Source: Leucaena leucocephala (lineage: Eukaryota > Streptophyta > Magnoliopsida > Fabales > Fabaceae). Taken from it: a DNA stretch of 64,000 nt. Under the pieces are notes generated by a model, which saw only the letters and a program-made list of their open reading frames with translations, was not told the DNA's origin and searched no databases. Location: positions 19,731,406 to 19,795,405 of the forward strand of contig CM073524.1 of the NCBI GenBank assembly GCA_037074615.1. The letters are read 5' to 3'. A program made the position numbers and the translations under genes. The first letter of the stretch is position 1. Every line of letters begins with the position of its first letter. Below are positions 1 through 11,504 of this stretch, piece after piece.

Positions 1-149
1 TAGCAAAATGTCCTAGCTTGTCATATCTATAGCAATTTCTTTGACCTGTTAAATAAATTCTATCTCAGTGGTCTCTACCACATATCTCCCATCTCTAAAG
101 TTCTGATTGCGTGTTTGCATGCCACTACCTCTCCATTAAAATTTTGTAA

Positions 150-340
150 CTACATGGAAAAATTCTTTCTTACAACACAGAATTCAGTCTGCATGTTAAC
201 TTCTCAGTCAGTTATCTCTCATCATTCATAGAATTCAAATATATTGAATAACGAGAGAGGTGGTGAACTTGGCTAAGTGTGCATCAAAGGGTTTCTTCTC
301 TTACCCTGCCTTATCACTTAAACTTAGCATTGCATTCATC
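150..340 (-). pseudogene. gag remnant of element A
   Basis: Read on the minus strand, this stretch aligns with the central gag segment of element E at 24290-24430. The shared part covers the Pro-Phe-Asp region, then the Met-Asn-Asp-Glu region, then a Glu-Lys-Leu-Thr match. Stops and indels break the frame and only about 60 codons are recognisable. It indicates that A once carried a gypsy-type gag. The call rests on homology inside this window and on the E gag being a recognisable Retrotrans_gag-type protein. Confidence 0.5.
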
Positions 341-1464
341 TTTATTTGACTAAGGTAAATACTTTTTATAAACTATTTACGTTAAACTTCCTAGTTGAGC
401 GGGTTATTCTTTATCTGTAGCGTAACTTCTAAGCCCTTTACTATCTTTTAACATCTTTATTTAATTCGTAAATGACTAGCTACACCTTATATTCTAAGGA
501 ATATTTCAACCCTTTATAGATCTTGAATATTCCCTCGAACATAGGTAATTCATACTTACATAATCGGATATTATCTTATTCCTTAGTAGACCCTGATTAT
601 GTGTCAGTCTTAGTCTGCTCCTAACTGGAGTACGGCTCCTTCCTGGTCTCTTTCTTAGGATATCACAAGCTAGCAACAAACACTGCTTCTATTGCAATGA
701 TAGTAGTATCTCTCTCTTATTCTGGCAGGCTTAAGTCGCTTGGATCTCATATCTCATCTACTGTTGTTGCTTCAGTATATTCAAAATATTTTATACTGGG
801 CCCACTAAGTCATTGGTTTAACTATGATGAAATTCCTCCATTTCAGAAACATAGACTCTAAGTCTATTTATAATTATGTCTTTTCCCTTAGACCGTATCC
901 TAGGTAGGTCTCTATACAAGCCTCGGTCTAGTCTCTACTGCTTTCGTTTGGAAAAAGAACTAGCATAATGAAGTCTTTTGTAATATAGATCTACTCTAGA
1001 TTATTACACGGAGGATCTATTTCTAAACATTCCTTAAACTGATTGTTCATGTGTCAGTGTATCACACTAGCTGGCTTATACGTGTCTTGTATCAATCTTC
1101 TAGCTAATAAACTTAGCAAGGTTGGTGCCTTCATTTTTATCGTCTCTGTAACATCTAGTTGCTACCTCTAGGTACACCGAACAATTCTAAATTTGTTTCC
1201 ATAAATGAGTACCATTCTCTTAGGACTTATAAATTCTCTAGCCAATAGCGCCTATCTATCGTTTTATATTTGGCTTAGACCTCATACTTACTTTACTCAA
1301 TTTACAATAGGAGTCTTACGAGTTTTCTCACTCTACCAACTGCTCTCACCGTCTCTAACAATTATAATCAATGCAGAGAGAGGACTTATATGATTGTTCT
1401 TTTCTTTACTTTATTGCTAAGTAGGAGCATATACTATAACATGCATACCTGTTCATGAATGCAT

Positions 1465-1575
1465 AGCTCTAACATTGGAGCTCAAGCATTCTTTTCCTTA
1501 ATATGCATATCTCCAACACTCAGAGCTTGCACAGCTCTATCATATGGAGCTTGCACTACTCTAGTATTTGGAGCT
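1465..1575 (-). repeat. Hairpin array with AGCTC/GAGCT stems (element A)
   Basis: Two perfect 5-bp stems, AGCTC/GAGCT, enclose 8-9 nt loops at 1465-1482 and 1533-1551. Two decayed units lie at about 1510-1526 and 1558-1575. On the sense (minus) strand the loops of the perfect units run CAATGTTA and CATATGATA. The array is homologous to that at 50402-50488 in C. See findings. Confidence 0.6.
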
Positions 1576-2341
1576 TTAGCATATTCTACAAACATAACAT
1601 AGCACCTGGCATTTAATGCAAGGAGTAAAAGCTCTCACTTGCTAATCCATCTGTAGCATAACATTCAAATATCTTATCCCTACCAAAAGGGATCCTTTCT
1701 ATCTATCTATAGAGTCAGCTGTAAAACTATCTTCTTTTTCATAAAATTATAGGGAGAGGACTTATATAAAATCTATTCTTTATTACATGCTTAATACCTT
1801 GTTAAGCTCTATCCCTAAACTTTGTTCTTATCCAATCATACTTTTATTAGGTAAAGTCAACTCCACTTGCCTTACCTCAGCTATATTCTCTTTTTTCTTA
1901 ATGGAGGACATATTCTTCTGTCAAAGTAATCTCAAATCCATCTTAACTGCATCCCCTTTTCTAATGGATAGGACATCATGCTCTATTTGGAGCAATATCA
2001 ACTCTAATTCAGAGGACTAGTTCCCAATTCTTAAGAAAAACTAGGTGGCCAGAACTTTCATACATCGTATCCCTTACTCATGAGCCTCTCATCCTAACAA
2101 AACTGAGTAGCTATTAACATCATTAAGAACATACTTATCTCTCATCATACTAGTTCCCCGTATATATTTATCTCATTTTCTATCTCTTTCTATTAATCCT
2201 CGAGAAATTACTGAGGCTATTTATCTTTAGCTTACTATCTCTAAGATCCTGTTCATCAATTCAGGAATCTAAGATAGCTATTCTATCAGGCTATCTTACC
2301 TTACTAGGCTATATTCATTCATTTAGCTTAGGTTGCCACTT

Positions 2342-2358
2342 TACCCTACTGTTGGGTA
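2342..2358. repeat. TACCC/GGGTA hairpin (element A copy)
   Basis: Inverted repeat with arms TACCC and GGGTA around a 7-nt loop. The same hairpin, with 6-bp arms TACCCT/AGGGTA, lies at 22856-22873 in E and 46898-46915 in C, each in homologous sequence. Confidence 0.6.
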
Positions 2359-2970
2359 TATGGTACAGACTTAACCCTTAACTGCCTTATCTAACTTAAG
2401 CATTACTCTTTCTTAAATAGGGGAGTCTCTTACTCTATGGCTACCTTTTCCTTAACCACTGCTAGTCATACTTAGTTTCATTCCATCATAACATCTCTTG
2501 TCGCCTATAAGACTTCTGTGTCCCTAGCTTGAAGGACTTCTGTGTCCTTGGCCTCACTATAATCCATAACTAAGTGAGCTGCTTCTTTTCAGCTAACTGA
2601 GAAAGGGTCTGGCTCTCATCTCTATGCCATTTATACTTTTAAATTTCTCCTATCCTCAAGGATCACTATTAGCCAGTAAGTTATCTCTTACCTTTAAACT
2701 TAACTAATTGAGGTTTAAACTTTATCTTAATTAACTGAGAATTAACTTTTATCACTTATTAAACCTCAATGTTCAATTTCCCTAGAGCCTTCATCTCTAA
2801 TCTATAATCTTAGTTGGACTATGAACAGGTAACCCATCACTAACCTCAATCTTAAATGGGCCTTAGCTAACCCGTTACGTTCTCTGTATCTTGATCAGAG
2901 CAATCTTATCTTGCATTAGAACTTCTGTCCTGTGCCAAAACTTTGTTCTGTATCATTGTCAGAACATTTT

Positions 2971-2982
2971 ACTCTGATACCA
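2971..2982 (-). promoter_or_regulatory. Primer-binding site of element A (tRNA-iMet)
   Basis: The minus strand reads TGGTATCAGAGT, a one-base variant of TGGTATCAGAGC, the standard plant initiator tRNA-Met primer site. It lies 3 bases from the LTR start at 2986, as expected for the 5' end of a minus-oriented element. Confidence 0.75.
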
Positions 2983-2985
2983 AAA

Positions 2986-4289
2986 TAAAACATCCTACTT
3001 TTAACCCCTCAAAGTACATATTCAGAAGCGAATTTAATAAGGGAAGCATTACTTTGGCCCCAAAATTAAAATTTTAAAACTTACTTCTTAGGTACTGTTC
3101 ATTTAATAAATTCCAAATTGACAGTCTAAATTTAAAAATTCATAACTGATTCTATAAAAATTGTATAGAAGTGCTTAAAATTTCTACTTGAATCTCTTTC
3201 ATATCTCTATAAGGAAAAAATATAAATCTGAATATTTACTCTACCAATTAATACAGTTAAATCGTTATTTTTTACTGTTCATATGGCAAATTCTGGAAAT
3301 TCCAGATTCTATCTCTTAACTTTGGAAATTTATTTCTCTTGATATACACATCCGAATGATACATATTACCTATAAATTTAAAGCTTTGTATGTGCACTAC
3401 ATGCTCATGAAATTTCATGAAATAATTCCTTCATTTGGTAGGTCAGACTGAAGTCATAAAAGAATTACTCTAGGACTTACGTTTTTACCATTTGAATTTC
3501 TTCCATAATCTCACAAATTATTCCAACATTTATAAATCATCAACTTGAATTCCCATACACACATATATAACATGGAGTTATGGTATAATTATTTCATACA
3601 TTTTTCTTCACATATAATGGCATATTGTATGACATGAACATAGTTGGCAATTTATACAATACATGCTAGAACAAATAATTGCCACTTTCTTTCTTCCCTT
3701 CTTTAGCCCTTCTCCATGCATACCTTTTCCATCAGGCTTTACCTAAATTGTTTGGTTGTGGGAGGGTGAGATTCTGGGGAATCTTAGTAGTAAATATTAT
3801 CACTTAAATATGCAAGATGGATACTAATGCATGATATGTAATTTCATTAAACTTTCTTTAATTAGCGATATGCCATCATGCTATATGCTTTGTATAAAAA
3901 TACATAGACATGGGAGACATGTTATTCATAACATATTCATCATCATTCATCATGTCACAACATCATTTAATCATCATATACATTTCAACACATAAGCATA
4001 CCACATCAAGCAAATAAAGATGTAAATCCACTACCTTAAAACTTTATCCTTTTCTTTTTGCTCCTTTTGTCCCCAACAAACACTGGTTGCTTGAACATCC
4101 TCTTTAACTCATTTCCTTTAACATATCATGGCCCTAAACACAATTATATTGTGTATACAACTCATTAGAGCCATTACATAAACATTGCACATCAATTTCC
4201 TTAAAACCCTAACTCTAAACTTAAATCTTAGAGTTAGTGGTTTAGCTTTGTAATAATTATTTCCTTAGACCAATCCTACATAATTTTTT
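2986..4289 (-). mobile_element. Element A 5' LTR, first part
   Basis: The LTR starts TAAAACATCC, a mutated form of the TGAAACATCC end shared by the gypsy-type LTRs in this window (it is the 3' end of the LTR in sense direction). A variant of the conserved LTR hairpin lies at 3768-3785 with one mismatch. The stretch near 4255-4289 corresponds to 8895-8935 in the intact LTR at 7258. The LTR is interrupted at 4290 by element B and resumes near 61906. It is more diverged than the other copies, as expected for the oldest layer. Confidence 0.7.
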
Positions 4290-5090
4290 TGAAGGAATTC
4301 AATTATGATCTTGGAATTATGAAAATCAAACTCCTCCTATGAAATCTTTCTAGAATCGTACAACACCTTCCTATGAAATATGTCTAGAATCGTACAGGTT
4401 TATAATCTGATAATTGAAAATATTTTTAGAAATGTCCAGATCACTAAGCTTTTGTTCTGATTAATGATCTTTATAATGACCTAATCAAATTGAATTATTC
4501 TCTTCTCAAAATTAATCTTTTAAACTTTAAGTTACAATTATATAAGATCAAGTTTAAGAAAGAATAAATGAATTGCTTTAAATTTTAAATCACTGTAATC
4601 TTCGTTTTGTTTATTACTTGTAATAGTGATTTGATTATTTGGAATGTTTTGATGATGATTCATTTCTTATAATACTTGATAAATTTGTTTGAATCATCAA
4701 TGTATAAAGATTATTCATGAAAGATTCAAAGTGATTGTGAAAAGTTTTCTAAAGGTTTTGATATAATTATTCCTCCTGTTTAAGAAAATTTTGAGTTTTT
4801 ATATAGGAAAGGTTGGATGACCATATTTTTTAAAACTCTTGATTATGTTGTGAGAAAAATCCTTTCAAATGATTTCAATTTTAAACCAAGAAATGATTAG
4901 AATAAAAATGAAAAGAAATTATTTTCTTTGAACCTTAGAACAATAAAAATTTTATACAATGCTTTATCTGAATGATTATCTGAAAATCGAGTCTTGCTCT
5001 AATGTCAGGGATATTTTTTAAACTCTTAATTCTATCTATTCCTCTGACGATCATATTGAAGTTAGTGTTAACAGTTCATCATAATTGAAA
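4290..5090 (+). mobile_element. Element B 5' LTR and leader (3' limit not found)
   Basis: The start is set by homology to the 3' LTR at 61857. A 34-bp-period tandem duplication lies at 4336-4396, two units sharing CCTATGAAAT and CTAGAATCGTACA. The rest is AT-rich with no convincing coding. I could not find a primer-binding site, so the LTR/leader boundary is unknown. Confidence 0.45.
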
Positions 5091-5091
5091 A

Positions 5092-5658
5092 ATGTGAATC
5101 CACTGTTGATGAACAAATGGGAGATGATTCTAAAGACGAAGAAGTCTCAAAACATTTCCATGAAGTAGTCAACACAGGAGAACAAGAGGAAGAGGAAAAT
5201 CAAGAGGAATTCAATGCATATGAATTTGTTCAATCATTATCCAGAACTCAAGATGTTTGTATGGTAACAATTTTGATCCCTCTTATAGGTTGAAGAAAAA
5301 TGACTTTAAAAGTTTTCATGAAATGATTTTTCAACCAATTAAAGACGTTATTTCAAAAAGTAAAAATGGTTTGCATATAAAAGATATCAATAGTAAGAAA
5401 GGAATTCTACACAATGATTATAATCTGGTTCCAATCAACCAACACAATACCTGCAAATATACTCAAAAAGTTTATCCTATTATTTGCAATTATTGTGGTG
5501 AACCAGGTCACATTTCTCACACTTGTTATATTAGAAAAAATTATAACGTGAGAAATTCAGTATGGGTTCCAAAAAGACAAGTAAGATCCAATACTCACTC
5601 TCAAGGGCACAAAGCTAAATGGGTACCAAAATATCCTTCTAGTGCTTCAAATATGTAG
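5092..5658 (+). pseudogene. Sirevirus-like gag fragment with CCHC zinc knuckle
   Basis: A first frame (about 5095-5260) encodes a very acidic Glu/Asp-rich stretch. A frameshift near 5257 then leads into about 133 codons ending at a stop at 5656-5658. A canonical CX2CX4HX4C knuckle, CNYCGEPGHISHTC, lies at 5485-5526, and two WVPK motifs follow it. This order is typical of the C-terminal gag/nucleocapsid part of copia elements of the Sirevirus type. Protease, integrase and RT do not follow; the sequence decays into non-coding DNA after about 5850. The fragment is non-functional. The lineage is an inference; the copia-type gag is more secure. Confidence 0.65.
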
Positions 5659-7257
5659 GATTACATTAAGAAAGATAGACATAGTACAAGGAAAAACAGG
5701 CATCCAAAAGTTCCTCATACATCTGTGAAAGCTACATCATCTGAGAGAACTCATGGAGACTCCATTGCTATAACTTCAAAGTCAGTTTATAGAAAGCAAT
5801 GGAGAAAAGCCCAAGAAGTACGTTCTACCTCAAGAACAGACTAACATACCATACCATTCAATTATCTTGAGGATAATAGAAGAAGAAGAAGAAGAAGGAT
5901 TCTCATGCTTCAAAGATCATAATAATCAAGAGACCATCACAAGCAACTGTCAGAAGAAATTCAAAGATGTGATGGGTATCCAAAGGCAATCCATCTTCTA
6001 CATAAGGTAAAGGTACAATGATAAACTTCATGCATTATCATGTTTAACATATCTTTGAAGTTTACATCTGTACTTTAGGAATTAGCATTGCAATGAATTT
6101 TAAAATCTTTTCATGTATTTCTGCTAAAATTTATCTGATAAATATTTTGTAAAGAAGAAAAAGGCAATGTTTAGTAGTTCAATTCTTTATGCATACATGT
6201 TTCAAAAAATGAAGAATACCATCATATGAATAAAGGAAACATGCTCAATCATTCTAAATTGTTTATACTCACTCTGAGCATGAGAATTATATTTTACTTC
6301 CTACAAACTAAGCTCTGATGGGTCAAAACAGAATTGGATACCAGGAAATGAAAATTAGATCAATTGTTTTATCGGGAATCTGGTTGATGAGGTTCATCTC
6401 AAGGTTGGTGGCTTTAAAGAAAGATAATATAAATCTTGATGAAGATTAACTAGCCTAGCTTTAATATTGGTATTGAAGAAAAGTTTAACATTTAAATCAA
6501 GCTAGTCATCATAAGGACAAGAGGAATATGGTGAAATCTAATCCTTGCCGCTTTATTGTGCTTAATTAAGTTTTGGATTAGAATAACTAGCTCCTTGTTA
6601 CATCCTTTAGCATTTAGTATTTCAATATTTTAAATATGTTCTCATATTTCTAAATGGATTATAAAAACAAATTGTGTATACATGTTTTCTACATATTTAT
6701 GCTTTCAAATTGTTCATACATTGATCTTCATTTATAAATGTGCATATTCATGCTTTCAAAGGTAAAAATAAATTTCAAATTCCTTCATCAAATGCTTTGA
6801 TTACAAAATGCATACAAATAATTTGAAAACATTTTTTTAAATTAGTAAACATCAGCATTGGAGATTAATACATTTGAATGAATATTTCAAAAATACTCCA
6901 AAAATCATTGATCCTAGATGAGCTATCATGTGTTTGAACTCTTTATTCTTCAATGAGTTAAACATACTTTTGTTTAACACTCTAATCAAGTTGAAGTACT
7001 TTGATTCAAAAAGATTATAGAACATCTAAGCCTTACACTTAATGTGTTTATTCACTGGAGTATGCTAGATACTCTAAGTCATTTGGACTAAAGAGTTAAT
7101 AGCTTCATTGTTCTCCATCATTTGGAAAATGAATAAGCAAAATCCTTGAACCATTTATTTTGCTAATATCCTACTGATTTTTGCTTGTACACAAATTTTC
7201 AAACATGTTAAATGTTCAACATGTAATCTCATAGAAGCATTTCTCTCCAATCAGCTG
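5659..7257 (+). mobile_element. Element B interior, non-coding remnant
   Basis: AT-rich DNA after the gag fragment. About 60 further codons show basic, Ser/Lys-rich residual coding up to 5850, followed by a GAA-rich run near 5878-5900. I see no protein of pol type and no other element. It ends at the TSD AGCTG (7253-7257) of solo LTR S1. Confidence 0.5.
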
Positions 7258-10200
7258 TGAAACATCCTCCTTTAAACCATCTCAGAGTACACTTACGGAA
7301 GTAATCTTAACTTTATTATATCTCTCTTTACCAAAAATCTTGACAGAAGATAACTGTACTGATTCGGTAAGTCCCATGAGAACTACCATTCTACGTAAGT
7401 ACCTAGGAAAGATTGGATGAACCGGCTAGGTCCACTCACTTCCAGCCTCCTTAGACAGCACCTACGTACACAATACTTTTGATATTCTGCCAGTACAACA
7501 GCGTTTTCTAGTAAATATCTTTAATCTCAATCCTTAAACTTTGACCTTAAATTTTGAGCTTAAACCTTAACCTTACATATACTCAATTGGAATTATCTTA
7601 CATCAATGGAATACCTCTTAAACTTAAAAACATTAATTTCCAAGAGTTGGGCTTACGGGTACTGTTCACTGTCACTATTCACTAGGTAATTCCAGATTAC
7701 AGCCTGAACTTTGAAAATTCATAATCAAATATAGAAAAATCGTTTTGAGGTGATTCCAATTTCTAATGAAATATATTTCATTCAAATTTGATATAAAAAT
7801 ATCAAAATGAGGTTTCCTTGTCCATATCAAATCAGTTTATTCGTTGAACTTTACTATTCATTTGGTAAATCTGGAAGTTCCAGTTTCTTTGCCCCATTTT
7901 CAAAAATTCATTTCTCCTTGTATACTTATCCAATTGAGTTGAATTACCTATGGATTTAAATATCAGAATGTTTACTTTAATCTCATTAAATATCTCGGAA
8001 AAACTCATTCATTTACTATATAAAAACTGTGTTGGAACCTCACTGTTTCGCAGGACTAGTTTTATCTTGATCCAGAGTTTAAGTCCAATTTTGAAAAATC
8101 ATAACAATTCAAGTTCTTAACCAAATGAGGTATTCTTGGTGTACAACTAAATCTCTTGATCTTATATATGTTCATACCAAATTTCAAATAAAAACTCTCT
8201 GGATAAGTTGCTCAAACTATCGCTGGAAGTAGACTGCCTCTCATCAGATCTAGTGCATGCATACCATATACATACCAATATATCATCACATAACTAAAGG
8301 CATGCTTTCCAAGTCATACACCATTCATATATCCACAAATACCTCCTTCCTTGTGATGTTCCAGCACCTAGATCATGGTTATGGGGGGTGAGATTCGGGG
8401 GAATCTCAGTAGCAAACAATACCAAACAATGTATGTATTAATGTAAAGACTTGTGCTTGCTTGTGAAAGTGTTATAATAGTGTGATGAGCATGCTTCCAT
8501 GTATCATATGAAATACAATTGGCCAAAGAAATCATAAAATAACAGAGCTTCAATCATCTACCATATACACACAATTCAACCAAGCCATAGCACAATCAAG
8601 CATACATTACATACATAAAAGTTGAGGGTAAGTCCACTACCTTGGATTTAAGCTTTCTTTCTTATGCTTGCACTTGCTTCCCAAGCTTTCCAATCATGAA
8701 ACTTTTTGGTCAATCATTCCCCAACACCTTCTTAGAGGTTTCAAGGTCCTAAATACATTCATATTTATTACATAATCCATTAGGACCATGAACGCAAATA
8801 ATACTCAAGACTACCTCTCTTGAACCTTTAACTTGCTTTAACTAACATAACTTTCTTTAATCTTTGCCAATTAACTTGGCCTTTGAACCAATTGATGTCT
8901 TGACCTTAACCTACACAATTTTACCTTTTGAATCCATTTATTAGCTCAAAATAACCAAATTCCAGCAAGAATATACTGTTCTGTACAGATTTGGAAAAGC
9001 ATACATAAATCTTTCAAGAATTCTCATTTTGATTCTAATGCTTCCTATACTTGTTCCTCCACTTTTCCCCCACACAAAATCTCATTTTAAGACCATTGGA
9101 AGCATCAAAATCATGAAATTCAAATCAATGTTCACGCGAGTGAACAGTAACCGTGAGGAATTTTCAACATTATAACCTTTAATTCCAATGGTTTCTAAGG
9201 TTCAAAACCTTTCCAATCCTACACAAAATCATCATATAAACTCAATGGAAGCATTAAATCATTGAAATTCCATTTCCTTCTATTATGAACAGTGAATGAA
9301 CAGTGCAAACTGAAATGGTAGAGTCAAGAACATCAACTTACTTCACAACCAAGCGCGTAACTAGCTTGTTTAAGCTTATCTTAGCTATCTATGACCTAAA
9401 ACTCATATTCCTTTCACATATACACAAAAATTCCAGCAGCATCTCCCCAAGATTTAAGCCTCAAAAACCACTTAAACTCAAGCACAAACCATAAGAACAA
9501 AAGGTAGAAGCAAGGAGACAACTTACCTTACTTGTTTCTTCAAGATCCTTGCTTCCTCCAAGCTTGAGAAATATTTTGCAAGAGCTTCCTTCTCCTTTCT
9601 TGCTCTAGGTTTTGGACTTGTAAATGGGGGTATTTATAGCAAAAGTCATGTGCCATTTGAAGGCCAAGATCACCTTGGAAACTATTTAATCTAATGGTTA
9701 CAGGTTTAATCTTGGAATGTCTTTTCTCTTTTCACTCATGACATCACCACCAAGCCAAGTTGAGATAACATGACATGACAAAAATCAGCTCCTCCTCTTG
9801 TCTTGTACGCCATGTGCAATGTCCTTGTGGGTCCCACCATGTGCAAACTCTAATTCTTACTTTATCTCTTTTGTTTCTTTTAAAAAAAATCCATAAATTA
9901 TTCATTATTGGGCTTGGGCTCCAAGATAACTTTTGGAACTTATTGGGCTGGCCTAGGACAAAAATGTTGGGCCTCTTTTAGGTCCAATAGCTAATTAGCC
10001 CAAATCCCAATGTACTTTCCTCGTACCGATATCCGTAAATTACCCTGATCTTAGCATAAATGCTAAACATCTCTTTTAATTGTTCTAACATTTTTAGAAA
10101 TTCATTCTAATATAAAATGAATTCTCTACAAAGTTTTATAATTTTCTGAGACCCAGAAATCCTGTTAAAAATTATATATGTTTCCTTTAAACCCTTTATC

Positions 10201-10543
10201 GGTGTCCTTTTTCACCGTAAATTCTATAATTAATTCTACAGGACTCCTTTTTGACTTATGTCAACTCTATATATTCTCATATTAATTATAATAATTTACT
10301 ATCAAATTTTATCTGATATCCATCCCTTGAATGAAATGACCAAAATGCCCTCCATTTACTTCTAGTTTCTTAGGGCATCACAGTGGTATTTTCATAATTT
10401 TACACTTTGGATCTTACACTTTCTTCCTCTTCCAATTTAATCCCTTTCTTTACATAAATGGTCACATCTTTTCCTAATAAGTCTCATATATATTTCATTC
10501 AATCTGTACATACAACTTAGTACAAAAAATTAGGGATGTTACA
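7258..10543 (-). mobile_element. Solo LTR S1 (gypsy-type, family I, 3.29 kb)
   Basis: Complete LTR in minus orientation, from TGAAACATCC at 7258 to GGATGTTACA at 10543, alignable to both LTRs of C. A TATA box (TATTTATA on plus) lies at 9631-9638 and the conserved hairpin at 8390-8407. The left flank is AGCTG. The right flank is TTTAT and does not match. The matching copy (CAGCT, its reverse complement) is at 11674-11678, the far side of the adjoining segment. S1 is therefore a normal solo LTR whose right flank was carried away by an inversion. Confidence 0.9.
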
Positions 10544-10577
10544 TTTATTGATAAATCTTCAAATAACAGTAAGAAAA

Positions 10578-10599
10578 TTATCAAATAGCTATTTGATAA
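10578..10599. repeat. Perfect 22-bp palindrome heading an inverted-motif array
   Basis: Two arms of TTATCAAATAG and its reverse complement abut without a spacer. Degenerate copies of the same arm pair recur through 10606-11050 (for example 10606-10627 and near 10688, 10818, 10914 and 10997). Sireviruses are known to carry repeated palindromic motifs in non-coding regions; that this is the same kind of motif is inference. Confidence 0.75.
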
Positions 10600-11488
10600 A
10601 CCATATTATCAAATAGTTGTTCGATAAATAACCACATTTTTTACACAAATCATACAAGATTTATCGAAGAATTCTTTGGAGAGCATCTTTATCAAATTGT
10701 TATTCGATAAAAAACTTTAGTTTTTTTTATCAAAAATACTTCATTTATCAAATAGCTTCTCAATAAGTAGCCATATCGATAAGTTGTTCAATAAATTTTA
10801 AAGTATTTTCAAAAAATTTATTGAATAACATTTGGATAAGTATTCTTTTAAAAGAATTTATCGATGAGAAACAACACAAAATACTTTACAAAATTTGCAA
10901 AACAATTCATTCTTATCGAATACATATTCGTTAAATGACTTTATAAAATATATTTCTGAAAAGATTCAATTCATTAAAACACATATCTTTTCTTAAGTTT
11001 ATCAAAACTTTTATTGATAAGATCCTTAATCAATAACCTCTTCGATAAGATCATGATTTTTGAAATATTTTTAAAATATGATTCTTTTAAAAACAATATC
11101 TTTTTTCAAAAATATGATTCATCAAAAGCACATAAACACATACAGCATGAAAATATTATTATTATGATAGCTCAGATATATAATATTAAAAAGAAAGAGA
11201 GAGTTTAGAAATGCTCATTCAGTTTTGGCATTCTAATGAATTGATCTGTGTTTTCTTTTGCCTTTCTTTCTTTGTGTTTGAGCATCTTCTGTATTGGCAT
11301 GATGAATGTTTAACTTATTGCCAATTGATCTTTTTAACTCTAGTTCTAATTGTTATCAAATCTCAAGCTTGATGTATCTTCCATGATCTTTATTGAGAAA
11401 TATCTTTATTCTCCTATTATAAATGTAAATCTCTTTTCTTTCTTGAAGAATGGTTAGTATGATCATAAAGAAGATAATTTTCATATAT

Positions 11489-11504
11489 GTGTGTGTGTGT
11501 GTGT
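11489..11504. repeat. (GT)8 microsatellite
   Basis: Eight uninterrupted GT units inside the inverted segment. Confidence 0.95.

Larger units (their letters stand above)
1..2985 (-). mobile_element. Element A internal region (gypsy-type, outermost, cut by window edge)
   Basis: This is the internal region of a minus-oriented LTR retrotransposon, with its 5' end at the right. It shares segments, reverse complemented, with the interiors of C and E. Positions 600-800 match E near 22980-23080, 990-1080 match E near 23270-23390, 1400-1640 match C near 50340-50500 and 53800-53840, and 2340-2460 match E near 22845-22945. A primer-binding site and an LTR start follow at the right end. No open frame longer than about 77 codons was seen, so this is a non-coding or badly decayed interior. 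The order of shared segments differs from that in C and E, which suggests rearrangement. Confidence 0.75.

Noticed and set aside
9303..9494. 63-codon frame recurring almost unchanged at 9303-9494, 12722-12913, 44694-44885 and 52539-52730
   Set aside because: It lies antisense in family I LTRs and recurs only because these LTRs are near-identical; composition is low-complexity and no family is recognisable.
9775..9981. 68-codon frame recurring at 9775-9981, 12238-12441, 53026-53232 and 54907-55113
   Set aside because: Antisense in the LTR U3, duplicated with the LTR; stops and start follow no coding pattern.
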